Of a stretch of DNA of 64,000 nucleotides, positions 45,655 through 54,737 are shown one piece after another. The DNA comes from Noviherbaspirillum malthae (GTDB lineage Bacteria; Pseudomonadota; Gammaproteobacteria; Burkholderiales; Burkholderiaceae_D). The stretch is taken from positions 1-64,000 of the forward strand of contig NZ_JACYXF010000018.1 of NCBI RefSeq assembly GCF_015352985.1, written 5' to 3'. How positions within the stretch are numbered: the first letter of the stretch is position 1; each line of letters begins with the position of its first letter. The notes beneath the pieces are model-generated. The model was given only the letters and a program-made list of their open reading frames with translations. It did not search any database and was not told where the DNA came from. The translations under genes were made by a program, and so were the position numbers.

Positions 45655-46743
45655 TTAGAACAGGTGACGGATGCCGGCGTTGAAGATGGTCGCCTTGACG
45701 TCTGCGGCACCGGTTGCTTCGGAGCGCTGCCATGCAGCCGACGTGTACAGGTTGGTGCGCTTGGACAGAGGGTGTGAGTAGCCGAGAGCAATCTGGTCGG
45801 ACTTCGCGTCCGAGTTCTTGTCGTCGGCACGAATCCATGATGCCAGAACATTGCCGACGCCAACCGGAACGGTTGCGCCCAGCAGGAAGGTACGGTTTTC
45901 GAACAGCGTGACTGCGCCAGTCTCCAGTTGATTATCCTGATAACCCGCGTGCAGCTTGGCTACGCCCAGGTTGTAGGTGCCGCCGAGCAGATAGGATTTC
46001 TGGTCGATCGCGCCGGTTGCGTTCCGTGCATTGGTATAGGTAGCGACTGCGGCGATCGGACCATTGGCGTAGGTAGCGGAGACAGCAAGCTGCCGGCCGT
46101 TCGAGAATGATCCAGCCTGCTCGCCCAGGCCATACTGCAGCGCGCCCGTGAAACCACCGAAATTACCAGTCTGGTAAACGATGGAATTGTCGAGGCGGAT
46201 ATCGACGTTGGGCGAAGAGCCGACGACAAGGCCACTCGCAGGCGTCGCTGAGCCGAGTGCCACTACGCTGCCGGCCCAGAAGTAAGGCAGGCCGGGAAAA
46301 CCGAGCCTGGCGCTGCCCGGAATGGCATTCTCGGTGTTACCGGCGAGATTGGTGGAGAACGGGTCGAACACGTTCAACGCGTCATGGTTCAGCGTGTACT
46401 GGCGTCCCATTTTCAATGTGCCGAGCGCTTTGCCGGAAAGACCTACAAATGCCTGGCGGCCGAACAGGCGACCACCCTGGCCCAGCGAGCCGGTGTCGAT
46501 GTTGTAGCCGTTCTCCAGTGTGAAGATGGCGGAGAGGCCGCCACCGAGATCTTCAGTACCGCGGAAGCCGATGCGGCTGCCGCTCTGCTGTCCGCTGCCG
46601 ATGCCCCAGACCGGCTCCGTCGTATTGGTGTCGATGCGGGAGAAGCCGACATCGGCCACGCCATAGATGCTGACATTCGTTTGTGCGCTGGCGATGTTGG
46701 CAAAGGCCGCAAACAAGGCCAGTGCGAGCAGGTTTTTTTTCAT
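45655..46743 (-). CDS. General porin (Burkholderiales OmpC-like)
   Basis: A trimeric outer-membrane porin, 362 aa, with signal peptide MKKNLLALALFAAFANIASA and mature start QTNVSIYGVADVGFSRID. Family marks are SGSRIGFRGTEDLGGGLSAI, the loop LGQGGRLFGRQAFVGLSG, LKMGRQYT and the C-terminal Phe (IFNAGIRHLF), needed for BAM assembly. The start at 46743 follows AAGGGAAAACATA; the frame extends upstream without signal character. It may serve outer-membrane passage for the catabolic operon upstream. Confidence 0.93.
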   Translation of the reverse strand: MKKNLLALALFAAFANIASAQTNVSIYGVADVGFSRIDTNTTEPVWGIGSGQQSGSRIGFRGTEDLGGGLSAIFTLENGYNIDTGSLGQGGRLFGRQAFVGLSGKALGTLKMGRQYTLNHDALNVFDPFSTNLAGNTENAIPGSARLGFPGLPYFWAGSVVALGSATPASGLVVGSSPNVDIRLDNSIVYQTGNFGGFTGALQYGLGEQAGSFSNGRQLAVSATYANGPIAAVATYTNARNATGAIDQKSYLLGGTYNLGVAKLHAGYQDNQLETGAVTLFENRTFLLGATVPVGVGNVLASWIRADDKNSDAKSDQIALGYSHPLSKRTNLYTSAAWQRSEATGAADVKATIFNAGIRHLF

Positions 46744-46786
46744 TATGTTTTCCCTTGGTTGGTATTGGAGAAGGCAAGTCTTTCCA

Positions 46787-46806
46787 TCGACCAGACTGCT
46801 GGTCGA
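46787..46806. promoter_or_regulatory. Inverted repeat in the porin leader
   Basis: TCGACCAG-ACTG-CTGGTCGA is a perfect 8+8 inverted repeat 44 bases before the porin start, in the 378-base gap 46744-47121. It could be an operator or a leader hairpin. The rest of the gap shows no gene. Confidence 0.4.
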
Positions 46807-47121
46807 CATTGCGATCGGCCTTCCTGCGATCGAAAGCGAACTGAAAACGGCAAGCGGAATGCGTAACGTGTTTGCAGATATGCCCTCACGACGCACCCGG
46901 AGCCGATCGGGTATGAAATGCAGGCGTGACAAAATGAACCGGTCTCGCCATGTCACAGCTGACCGGTTCATTGAAACGGCGATTGGGATCAGGTTACGCG
47001 TGCGTCCGATCCACCTTGGGAACCGCAGCTGGAATCCTGTACCCCGCCGAGCGGCAATTCCGCCGACGAAAGCGCAGGCATTTTCATCTGCACACGGATA
47101 AGCTCCCGGCCTCTTGCTTGC

Positions 47122-48060
47122 TTATCTTGCCCAGCGCAGCACGAGCGGATCGAGCCGGCGGGCGGCATCGAGCAAGCCTTCCCGCACCGCAGGATGCATG
47201 GGCGCGAACGGATGGCGCGGCGCTTCGCAGGCAATGATGCCGCCCGCCTTCATCAGGGCTTTCGCGGTCAGGATGCCGCCCTGGCGGTTTTCGTAGTTGA
47301 TCAGCGGCAGCCACTTTGCGTAGGCCGCAACGGCGTCCTCGCGCCGTCCTTCCATGTACGCATCGATGATGGTGCGGATGCCGTCGGGATAGGCGCCGCC
47401 CGTCATCGCACCGGTCGCGCCGGCGTCCAGATCGGCCAGCAGCGTGATGGCTTCCTCGCCGTCCCAGGGACCTTCGATGGCTTCGCCGCCCAGCGCAATC
47501 AGTTCGCGCAGCTTGCTTGCCGCACCCTGCGTCTCGATCTTGAAATAGGCCACATTCTCGATTTCCCTGGCCATCCTCGCCAGGAACGCCGGCGACAGCG
47601 GCGTGCCGGCCACCGGCGCATCCTGGATCATGACGGGTATCGTGATCGCATCGGACAGCCGTGCGAAGAACTCGTGTATCAAGGGTTCCGATACGCGGAT
47701 GGTCGCGCCATGGTAGGGCGGCATCACCATGACCATCGACGCACCCATGTCCTGCGCCCTGCGGCTGCGCGCCGCGCAGACGGCGGTGCCGAAATGCGTG
47801 GTGGTCACGATGACCGGCACCCGGCCGGCCACATGCTCGAGGATGGTCCGGGTCAGGATCTCGCGCTCGTCGTCGGCCAGCAGGAACTGCTCCGAGAAGT
47901 TCGCGAGAATGCACAGGCCGCTGGAACCGGCGTCGATCATGAAATCGACGCAGCGCTTCTGGCTTTCCAGATCCAGCGTGCCGTCCTCATTGAACGTTGT
48001 CGGCACCACCGGGAAGACGCCGCGGTAGCGTTGGCGCGAGAGTGAATTCATCTGGCTCAT
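47122..48060 (-). CDS. Dihydrodipicolinate synthase-family lyase/aldolase
   Basis: A 312-aa TIM-barrel protein of the DapA/NanA superfamily. It begins [20 protein letters not shown], has the Schiff-base Lys in [10 protein letters not shown] and [18 protein letters not shown] in place of the canonical G-T-T-G-E motif. The changed motif argues against true DapA and for a sugar-acid enzyme such as 2-keto-3-deoxy-sugar-acid aldolase or dehydratase. Its start overlaps the stop of the enolase-superfamily gene (ATGA), so the two are coupled and probably consecutive steps. Confidence 0.85.
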   Translation of the reverse strand: MSQMNSLSRQRYRGVFPVVPTTFNEDGTLDLESQKRCVDFMIDAGSSGLCILANFSEQFLLADDEREILTRTILEHVAGRVPVIVTTTHFGTAVCAARSRRAQDMGASMVMVMPPYHGATIRVSEPLIHEFFARLSDAITIPVMIQDAPVAGTPLSPAFLARMAREIENVAYFKIETQGAASKLRELIALGGEAIEGPWDGEEAITLLADLDAGATGAMTGGAYPDGIRTIIDAYMEGRREDAVAAYAKWLPLINYENRQGGILTAKALMKAGGIIACEAPRHPFAPMHPAVREGLLDAARRLDPLVLRWAR

Positions 48061-49253
48061 TCAATGATCTCGAAGTTGTGAAGATGATCGGTACGCAGCG
48101 ACAGGCCGAGTCCCGGGGTCTTGTCGTCGAGCTGCAGGAAGCCGTTGACGGCATCGGGCTCGCCTTCGAAGATGTAATAGAACAGTTCGTTGCCGACTTC
48201 GACGTCATGCACCGGGAAGTATTCGCTCATCGGGCAGTTCAGGCTGCTCATCGTCAGATGGTAGTTGTGCATCTGGCCTGCATGCGGAATCACCGGTACC
48301 GAATAAGCCTCGCACAGCGCATTGATCTTGTGCGCCATGGTGATGCCGCCCACACGGTTGGTGTCGTACTGCACCACCGAGACCGCGCGCTTGTCGAGCA
48401 GTTGCTTGAATCCCAGCAGCGAGAACTCGTGTTCGCCGCCGGAGATCGGGATGCTGGTCAGGCGGTTCAGCTCCGCATAGCCGTCGATGTCGTCGGCGAT
48501 GACCGGCTCTTCCAGCCAGCGCGGCTGGTATTTTTCCAGCTTGGGCAGGATGCGCTTGGCATATTCCAGGTTCCAGCCCATGTAGCATTCGAGCATCAGG
48601 TCGTTGTCATAGCCGATGACTTCGCGCACCGCTTCGACCGACTTCAGGTTTTCCACCACGCCCTGCTGGCCATGTGCCGGGCCGTAGCCGAAGCGCATCT
48701 TGAAGGCGCGGAAACCCTGCTTCAGGAATTTTTCCGCTTCCGCCTGCATTTCCCGGAGGTCGGTGCGATACAGCTTGCTGTAATAGCAGGGAATCTTTTC
48801 CTTGGTGCGCCCGCCGAGCAGCTTGAACACCGGCTGGTTGGCTGCCTTGCCGAGGATGTCCCAGATGGCGATGTCGACCGCGGAGATCGCAGCCATGCCG
48901 ACGCCCTTGCGGCCCCATGCATGGGTGGCGCGGTACATGCGCTGGTTGATGTATTCGTAATCCCACGGATCCTGCCCCAGCACCAGCGGCGCGAGGTACT
49001 GGTCGATGATGGCCTTGGCGATGCGCGGCGCCAGCGCCACGTTGCCCAGACCGACCAGTCCGGTGTCGGTTTCCACTTCCACCACGGTCCAGCCATGGAA
49101 GCGGAAGGTATTCATCGTATCGCTGCCGCTCTCGTGGCGATTGGCCTGGTTGTCATAGACCATGTCCATCGCGTTGGAGCAGAAGTTGCCCTGCGGCGGC
49201 ACGGTCGGGCCTTTCCATTCGAAGACGCGCGCGCGAATTGATTTGATTTTCAT
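48057..49253 (-). CDS. Enolase-superfamily sugar-acid dehydratase (rhamnonate dehydratase-like)
   Basis: A 398-aa mandelate racemase-type protein. The N-terminal capping domain is followed by a barrel with metal-ligand positions [10 protein letters not shown] (Glu where Asp is usual), PRWLEEPV and PISGGEHEF, and the general acid/base His in [14 protein letters not shown] with Asp in [11 protein letters not shown]. The GEH segment and C-terminal order resemble L-rhamnonate dehydratase. The likely reaction is dehydration of an aldonic or aldaric acid to a 2-keto-3-deoxy acid, which the coupled DapA-family enzyme would then cleave or dehydrate. Confidence 0.83.
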   Translation of the reverse strand: MKIKSIRARVFEWKGPTVPPQGNFCSNAMDMVYDNQANRHESGSDTMNTFRFHGWTVVEVETDTGLVGLGNVALAPRIAKAIIDQYLAPLVLGQDPWDYEYINQRMYRATHAWGRKGVGMAAISAVDIAIWDILGKAANQPVFKLLGGRTKEKIPCYYSKLYRTDLREMQAEAEKFLKQGFRAFKMRFGYGPAHGQQGVVENLKSVEAVREVIGYDNDLMLECYMGWNLEYAKRILPKLEKYQPRWLEEPVIADDIDGYAELNRLTSIPISGGEHEFSLLGFKQLLDKRAVSVVQYDTNRVGGITMAHKINALCEAYSVPVIPHAGQMHNYHLTMSSLNCPMSEYFPVHDVEVGNELFYYIFEGEPDAVNGFLQLDDKTPGLGLSLRTDHLHNFEIIE

Positions 49254-49280
49254 GTTGTGGTTCCTGGTAATCCTGATTGA

Positions 49281-50327
49281 TTAAGAAGCGCTTTTTTGAC
49301 GATAGGCCGCGCCCATGCGGGCGGCGATGGCGAAAGCATTGGCGGTCGCGGTGACATCGGCCTTTCCCTGGCCGGCGATGTCGTAGGCGGTGCCGTGTGC
49401 CGGCGTCGTGATCGGAATCGGCAGCCCGCCCTGCACGGTCACGCCGCGCGAAAAGCCCATCAGCTTCAGGGCGATCTGTCCCTGGTCGTGATACATCGTG
49501 ACGATGCCGTCGACCTTGCCGTCACGTCCCTGCAGGAAGATGGTGTCGGCGGAGAACGGACCTGTGACGGCCACGCCTTTTTCCTGCAGCTCCTTTACCG
49601 CGGGGATGATGATGTCGATCTCTTCGCGGCCGCAGGTGCCTCCTTCGCCGTTGTGCGGATTCAGTCCGGCTACCGCGACGCGGGGCTGCGCAACGCCGCT
49701 GGCCTGCAGCGAGGTGTACAGGAGCGTTGCAGCGTCCGTCACGCGCTTGCGGTCGATGTACTTCGCCACATCCTTCAACGGCACGTGCGAAGAGATGCGT
49801 GAAGTCCAGAGGCCGTCCAGCGTATTGAACTCGCAGAAGTAAGTGTCGACGCCAAGGTACTCCGCGAAGTGGTGCAGTTCATCCTCATGCCGCAAGCCGC
49901 CTTGCTTCATTGCATGCTTGTTCAGCGGGGCGAAGCAGATCGCATCCACTTCGCCGGCGCGTGCGGCATCCATGCAGCGGTCCAGCACATTCAGCACCGA
50001 TCTGCCTCCAGGTGCGGCGGCGACGGCAATCTGTACTTCCGCCGGATCGACGCTGGCAACCGCGAGGAAGGCCGGCACTTGCGTATTGCCGCGATTGCGC
50101 ACTTCGGCAAAACCGCCGACTTCACGCGTCGGCACCGTCAAACCGGCCTGCTGCTGCCCTTGCGCCCACAGCCATGGGTCGCCGACCAGCACCACATTGG
50201 CCGCCTGCATGGTTTCGGCACGCGCAAGCAGTTTTGCGATCAGCTCGGGACCGATCCCGCCCGGGTCGCCGAGCGTCACGGCGACGACCGGCTGACGCGC
50301 GGATTGTTGAGTCGTGTCTTGAGTCAT
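49281..50327 (-). CDS. PdxA-family 4-phospho-hydroxyacid dehydrogenase
   Basis: A 348-aa metal-dependent NAD dehydrogenase of the PdxA family. It begins PVVAVTLGDPGGIGPELIAK and has metal His in ISSHVPLKDVAKYIDRKRV, AGLNPHNGEGGTCGREEIDI and YHDQGQIALKLMGF. Context (sugar-acid enzymes, Bug receptor, no pyridoxine genes) suggests a catabolic PdxA2-like role, such as oxidising 4-phospho-threonate/erythronate, not vitamin B6 synthesis. No DUF1537 kinase, the usual PdxA2 partner, is present. It is two bases downstream of the Bug gene. Confidence 0.87.
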   Translation of the reverse strand: MTQDTTQQSARQPVVAVTLGDPGGIGPELIAKLLARAETMQAANVVLVGDPWLWAQGQQQAGLTVPTREVGGFAEVRNRGNTQVPAFLAVASVDPAEVQIAVAAAPGGRSVLNVLDRCMDAARAGEVDAICFAPLNKHAMKQGGLRHEDELHHFAEYLGVDTYFCEFNTLDGLWTSRISSHVPLKDVAKYIDRKRVTDAATLLYTSLQASGVAQPRVAVAGLNPHNGEGGTCGREEIDIIIPAVKELQEKGVAVTGPFSADTIFLQGRDGKVDGIVTMYHDQGQIALKLMGFSRGVTVQGGLPIPITTPAHGTAYDIAGQGKADVTATANAFAIAARMGAAYRQKSAS

Positions 50328-50329
50328 GA

Positions 50330-51313
50330 TTAATCTGCCTTGATGCCGCGCCGCTTGATCAGCTCGGCATACCGGGCATTCTCCTTTTCGTGGAAAGCGA
50401 TGAATTCCGCTTGTGTCATCGGGTTGATTTCGGCGCCGATGGATTCCAGGCGCTTGCGGGCGTCCGGATTGGCCAGCAATTTGTTCACCTCGTCATGCAC
50501 GCGCTGCTGTACGGCCTTCGGTGTGGCCGCAGGCATGTAGAGTCCATACCAAGCGCCCATTTCGGCGCCCTTGACGCCGGATTCCGCCAGGGTCGGAACG
50601 TTCGGCAGTTTCGGGCTGCGCTGGGGGCTTGCCACCGCCAGTGCCTTTACCTTGCCGGTCTGGATATGCGGCAGTACCGAGGCCATGGTGTCGAAGCTCA
50701 TCTGCACCATGCCGCCCATCACGTCGAGCAATGCCGGACCGCTGCCCTTGTAAGGAATGTGGACGATCGATGTACCGGTCGCTTCCTTGAACAATTCCCC
50801 GGCGATGTGCTGGGTGCTGCCCGAGCCGCTGGACGCATAGTTCAGCTGGTCCGGCTTGCTCTTTGCGAGGGCGATCAGCTCGCTGACGTCCTTTGCCTTC
50901 AGATCGTTGTTCACCACGAGCACATTCGGTACGGACCCGACGAACGCCACCGGCACGAGATCCTTCCTGTTGTCATATGGCAGCTTGAGGATGTACGGCG
51001 CAATCGCGTGCGCGGTGGAGACACCCATCACCATGGTGTGTTCGTCGGTGGATTTCGCGGTTGCATCCGCGGCAAGCGTGTTGGAGGCGCCCGGCTTGTT
51101 TTCCACGATGAAGCTGACCTTGAATGCGGCACCCAGGCGCTCGGCGACCACCCTGGCCATCGCGTCGGTGCCGCCGCCGGGGCTCGATCCCACGAGAATG
51201 CGCACCGGCTTGCTGGGCCACGCCACTGCGGCCGGCTGCGAGGATTGCGCATGGACCAGGCCAGGCGCCAGGAGTATCCAGGCGAGAAAGGCCAGCCGCT
51301 GTCGTTTATTCAT
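50330..51313 (-). CDS. Bug-type tripartite tricarboxylate receptor protein
   Basis: Periplasmic receptor, 327 aa, first gene of the operon. The signal peptide is MNKRQRLAFLAWILLAPGLV with cleavage after VHA. Motifs are WPSKPVRILVGSSPGGGTDA, FIVENKPGASNTLAADATAK and VHIPYKGSGPALLDVMGG. The ligand is probably the sugar acid processed by the downstream enzymes. A candidate GntR operator lies at 51355-51377, directly before the gene. Confidence 0.92.
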   Translation of the reverse strand: MNKRQRLAFLAWILLAPGLVHAQSSQPAAVAWPSKPVRILVGSSPGGGTDAMARVVAERLGAAFKVSFIVENKPGASNTLAADATAKSTDEHTMVMGVSTAHAIAPYILKLPYDNRKDLVPVAFVGSVPNVLVVNNDLKAKDVSELIALAKSKPDQLNYASSGSGSTQHIAGELFKEATGTSIVHIPYKGSGPALLDVMGGMVQMSFDTMASVLPHIQTGKVKALAVASPQRSPKLPNVPTLAESGVKGAEMGAWYGLYMPAATPKAVQQRVHDEVNKLLANPDARKRLESIGAEINPMTQAEFIAFHEKENARYAELIKRRGIKAD

Positions 51314-51354
51314 TGAAGTCTCCTTGATAATTTATTTAATAAGTATCGAATCAA

Positions 51355-51377
51355 ACAGGTCTACAAACCATACCAGT
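51355..51377 (-). promoter_or_regulatory. Candidate GntR operator before the Bug operon
   Basis: Read on the minus strand, the 23 bases ACTGGTATGG...ACCTGT share the half-site ACTGGTAyGG and most later positions with the perfect palindrome at 52161-52183 before the adjacent GntR gene. The second arm is degenerate. It lies about 40 bases upstream of the Bug start, in good position for repression. Confidence 0.5.
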
Positions 51378-51420
51378 TGTCACAAATAAAAGGTCATGCT
51401 CCGGCAAAGGCACGCCTTGT

Positions 51421-52143
51421 TTAGCGCGCCATCTCCTGCACGGTACTCTTGTGAACGTGCTGCAAATGATGTCCCAGCGCTTCTTCCGCGATGACGGGAT
51501 CGCCGGTGGCAAGCGCGGCGACGATGCGCTCATGGTCCTGCACGCTCTGCGCGATGGCGCCTTTGCGCTTGAGCGCCTGGCGGCGGTAGTCGAGCGCATA
51601 GTCATACATGTCACTGACGAAATCGCGCAGCAATCCGTTGCCGCAAGCGGCATAGATGATGGCGTGGAACTCGCGATCCGAAATCTGGAATGAGACCGGA
51701 TCGTTCACCATCAGCTTCTGGTCGGCCACCAGCGTGCGCAGCCGTTCCAGGTCAGCCTTGCTGATTCTCGTCGCGGCCAGCTTGACCACCTGGGCTTCGA
51801 CCTGGGCGCGGGCTTCGGCAACCTCATCCGCGCCCTTGTCCTTCAACTTGGCCAGCGCGCGAACGGACGATGCCAGCGTTTCCTTGCCCGGGCCGATCAC
51901 GCGGGTGCGCGCCCCCTGCGAGACTTCCAGCATGCCGCGCGCATGCAGTTCCGCAATGGCTCCCCGGACCGTTTCGCGCGACACCTGCAAAGTGCCGGAC
52001 AACGCACGTTCCGATGGAAGCTCGTCGCCGGGCTGAAGCAGACCGCTTACGATCATGTAAGCCAGCTTGTCGGCGATCTGATGCTTGACCGTGCGCTTGA
52101 CGATATCAGTCTCGCCGCCGGGTAAACGGGTCAGGAGTTCCAT
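51421..52143 (-). CDS. GntR-family regulator, FadR/FCD subfamily
   Basis: A 240-aa repressor-type protein. The winged helix-turn-helix is KLAYMIVSGLLQPGDELPSE followed by RALSGTLQVSRETVRGAIAE. The FCD effector domain has metal-ligand Asp/His in DREFHAIIYAACGN and HHLQHVHKST. FCD regulators respond to carboxylates and sugar acids, matching the operon downstream on the same strand. It probably represses itself and the Bug operon through the paired 23-bp sites. Confidence 0.9.
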   Translation of the reverse strand: MELLTRLPGGETDIVKRTVKHQIADKLAYMIVSGLLQPGDELPSERALSGTLQVSRETVRGAIAELHARGMLEVSQGARTRVIGPGKETLASSVRALAKLKDKGADEVAEARAQVEAQVVKLAATRISKADLERLRTLVADQKLMVNDPVSFQISDREFHAIIYAACGNGLLRDFVSDMYDYALDYRRQALKRKGAIAQSVQDHERIVAALATGDPVIAEEALGHHLQHVHKSTVQEMAR

Positions 52144-52160
52144 TGTTGATCAACTTATCT

Positions 52161-52183
52161 ACTGGTACGGCCAGTGTACCAGT
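52161..52183. promoter_or_regulatory. Palindromic GntR-type operator
   Basis: ACTGGTAC-GGCCAGT-GTACCAGT has perfect 8-base arms and the TGGTAC...GTACCA form usual for FadR-subfamily sites. It lies 18 bases upstream of the GntR start and 243 bases upstream of the divergent deaminase gene. Confidence 0.6.
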
Positions 52184-52253
52184 CGTTTTCGCGGAAAGCA
52201 AGGAGGCACTGGTTGACATGTTACCGCCGACGAGGCGGCGCCCTCGTCAAGTA

Positions 52254-52269
52254 TGGGTCTCGATACCCA
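52254..52269. promoter_or_regulatory. Inverted repeat upstream of the deaminase gene
   Basis: TGGGT-CTCGAT-ACCCA is a perfect 5+5 dyad in the 282-base GntR/deaminase spacer, about 155 bases before the deaminase start. It differs from the GntR-type sites, so another regulator could bind. No other feature is seen in 52184-52425. Confidence 0.3.
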
Positions 52270-52425
52270 ATATATCGGCATGCATAACATGTCTATCAGT
52301 CAACGCCTATGCGCGGCGTGCCGCTTTCCGCTAGCATGCGCATAGCATGGGGATTCGGCCGTTCGAAACCCGTGCGCTGCTCTCTTTGCAGTTTGCAAAT
52401 GTTTTAAACCATAGAAGGTTACGCA

Positions 52426-53796
52426 ATGAGTTCCACCCTCCTCGTCAAGCATGCCCGCGTTCTGGTCACCATGGACGATACCCGCCGCGAGATCGCCGAC
52501 GGCGCCGTCTTCGTCCGCGGCAACGTGATCGAACAGGTCGGACTCACGGCGGACTTGCCGCAGGACGCGGATGAAGTCATCGATGCAGGAGGCTGCGTCG
52601 TGCTGCCCGGCCTCGTCAATACGCACCACCACATGTACCAGAGCCTGACGCGCGTCATTCCCGGCGCGCAGAACGGCGAGCTGTTCAACTGGCTGCAGAA
52701 CCTGTATCCGATCTGGGCCAATCTCACGCCGGAAATGGTGGAAGTCTCGACGCTCACGGCCATGACGGAACTGATGCTGTCCGGCTGCACGACCAGCAGC
52801 GACCACCTGTATATCTATCCGAACGGCTGCCGGCTGGAGCACAGCATCGAGGCTGCTCAGCGCATCGGCATGCGCTTCCATGCCGCGCGCGGGTCGATGA
52901 GCGTGGGACAGAGCAAGGGCGGCCTGCCGCCCGACCGCGTAGTGGAAGATGAAGCCGCGATCCTCAAGGATACCCAGCGCCTGATCGAGACCTGGCATGA
53001 TTCGTCGCGCCATGCAATGCAGCGCATCGTGGTCGCTCCCTGCTCGCCCTTCTCCGTGTCCAGGGACCTGATGCGGGAATCGGCGGCAATGGCGCGCCAC
53101 TATGGCGTCTCGCTGCACACTCACCTTGCCGAGAGCAAGACCGATATCGACTACAGCCGGGAAAAGTTCAACATGACGCCTGCGCAGTATGCGGAAGACT
53201 GCGGCTGGATCGGCCACGACGTCTGGCATGCGCACTGCGTCCAGCTTGACGACGACGGCATCGCGCTGTTTGCGCGCAGCCATACCGGCGTTGCCCACTG
53301 CCCTTGCTCCAACATGCGCCTCGCATCAGGCATAGCACCGGTGCGCAAGATGCGCGACGCCGGTGTGCCGGTGGGCCTTGGGGTTGACGGCTCCGCGTCC
53401 AATGATTCGGGCCATCTGCTGGGCGAAGTGCGCCAGGCAATGCTGCTGCAGCGCGTGGGCTTCGGCCCCGATGCGATGACCGCGCGCGAGGCGATTGAAA
53501 TCGCAACGCTGGGCGGCGCGAAGGTGCTGAACCGAGACGATATCGGCGCATTGAAGCCCGGCATGTCGGCCGATATCGTGATGTTCAACCTGAACCAGAT
53601 CGGATTTGCAGGCGCATTGCACGACCCGGTTGCGGCGCTGGTCTTCTCGACGCCTTCCAATGCCTGGTACAGCATCATCAACGGCCGCGTGGTGGTGCGC
53701 GACGGCCGCTGCACGACGGTGGAAACCGGACCGCTGATCGAACGCCATCAGCGCCTGGCACTGCAGTTGTCCAATGCGGCGCGTGTCGTGAATTAA
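52426..53796 (+). CDS. Amidohydrolase, 8-oxoguanine deaminase type
   Basis: A metal-dependent aminohydrolase of the TrzA/AtzB/guanine-deaminase group, 456 aa. Metal ligands and catalytic residues appear in LVNTHHHMYQSLTR, SLHTHLAES, WHAHCVQLDD and LGVDGSASNDSGHLLGEV. The LVKHARVLVTMDD start and ARGSMSVGQSKGGLPPD segment match annotated 8-oxoguanine deaminases, which turn 8-oxoguanine into urate; another N-heterocycle substrate is possible. It is divergent from the GntR gene. A weak AAGG lies eight bases before the ATG. Confidence 0.85.
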   Translation: MSSTLLVKHARVLVTMDDTRREIADGAVFVRGNVIEQVGLTADLPQDADEVIDAGGCVVLPGLVNTHHHMYQSLTRVIPGAQNGELFNWLQNLYPIWANLTPEMVEVSTLTAMTELMLSGCTTSSDHLYIYPNGCRLEHSIEAAQRIGMRFHAARGSMSVGQSKGGLPPDRVVEDEAAILKDTQRLIETWHDSSRHAMQRIVVAPCSPFSVSRDLMRESAAMARHYGVSLHTHLAESKTDIDYSREKFNMTPAQYAEDCGWIGHDVWHAHCVQLDDDGIALFARSHTGVAHCPCSNMRLASGIAPVRKMRDAGVPVGLGVDGSASNDSGHLLGEVRQAMLLQRVGFGPDAMTAREAIEIATLGGAKVLNRDDIGALKPGMSADIVMFNLNQIGFAGALHDPVAALVFSTPSNAWYSIINGRVVVRDGRCTTVETGPLIERHQRLALQLSNAARVVN

Positions 53797-53889
53797 GACA
53801 TTCATCTGATTCGGCTTGCATGCCGGATTCTGGAATGCAAAGCGACGGTCGGAAATACAAATAGTAAAAAGCCGCCTGAGGTCTTGGCA

Positions 53890-54012
53890 ATCCCCCTCAC
53901 CCCTACCCCCGCTCCGCGCCCCACGGTTCGGCTTGCAAGCCGAACCGGCTACGGCAGCGCAAACCAATGGTTTGCGAAACCCTGCCTTCGCCCCGCCTGC
54001 GGGAGAGGGGAA
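53890..54012. repeat. Intergenic repeat-like element with 22-bp perfect palindrome
   Basis: The stretch begins CCCCCTCACCCCTACCCCC and ends GCGGGAGAGGGG, the usual ends of a common proteobacterial interspersed repeat. In its middle, 53925-53946 is an uninterrupted palindrome of 22 bases (GGTTCGGCTTG and its complement). The C-rich start recalls 3516-3557. The 332-base gap 53797-54128 holds no gene. Confidence 0.5.
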
Positions 54013-54128
54013 TTCATTCTCCGTGCCCAAACCGCGCCGGTGTCAATCAAGTCGAAAAGACCGGCACGCGGGCTTGAAGTAATTCAGTTGAGTTGTGCCT
54101 GCGGGATAGCACCCGGCCCAGGCCATAT

Positions 54129-54575
54129 CTAGTCCCTGATCTCGGGCTCGACGAGCTTCGCGAGCTGTTCAAGCGATTCCTGCCAGCCAAGGTAGCAGGC
54201 TTCGGCCGGAATCGCGGAAGGAATTCCCTCCTGCCTGATGCTCACCTCGACGCCGCAGAATACCTCCCGCAATGTCACGGTGGTTTCCATGCGGCCGGGC
54301 AAACCCGGATCATCGAACTCGGCCGTATAGCGCAGACGCTTGCCCGGCTCCAATTCCAGGTATTCACCGCCGAATGCATGACTGCGACTTGTCGTGAAAT
54401 TGGCGAACGACATCCTGTAACGGCCGCCGACCCGGCAGTCCATCTCATGCACGGTGCCGACGAATCCATAGGGCGGCAGCCATTTTGCGAAGGCGCCCGG
54501 CGTAGTGAATGCGCGAAACACGCGATCGGGTGTGGACTTGAGAACACGGTGCAGTTCAACGGTATGCCTGGACAT
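54129..54575 (-). CDS. SRPBCC (AHSA1-type) domain protein
   Basis: A 148-aa protein of the START-like activator-of-Hsp90 family. It begins MSRHTVELHRVLKSTPDRVF with the typical AFTTPGAFAKWLPPYGF and MDCRVGGRYRMSF segments, then GEYLELEPGKRLRYTAEF. Such proteins bind hydrophobic ligands; the function is undefined. I chose 54575 over 54608 because the domain begins there. Confidence 0.87.
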   Translation of the reverse strand: MSRHTVELHRVLKSTPDRVFRAFTTPGAFAKWLPPYGFVGTVHEMDCRVGGRYRMSFANFTTSRSHAFGGEYLELEPGKRLRYTAEFDDPGLPGRMETTVTLREVFCGVEVSIRQEGIPSAIPAEACYLGWQESLEQLAKLVEPEIRD

Positions 54576-54737
54576 GATGAAGTACCTTATGGAAGTGGCA
54601 GAGGACAACCCTCACCCGCACGACGAACCAGCTGTCCTGATTTCGACATGCCGCCGCAATCTTTTTGCGCCATGTTCGCCGCCGGGCTTCCGGTGCTCAT
54701 CGGCTGCCGTTGGTTTCATGGAAAAATTTCCCGGAAG

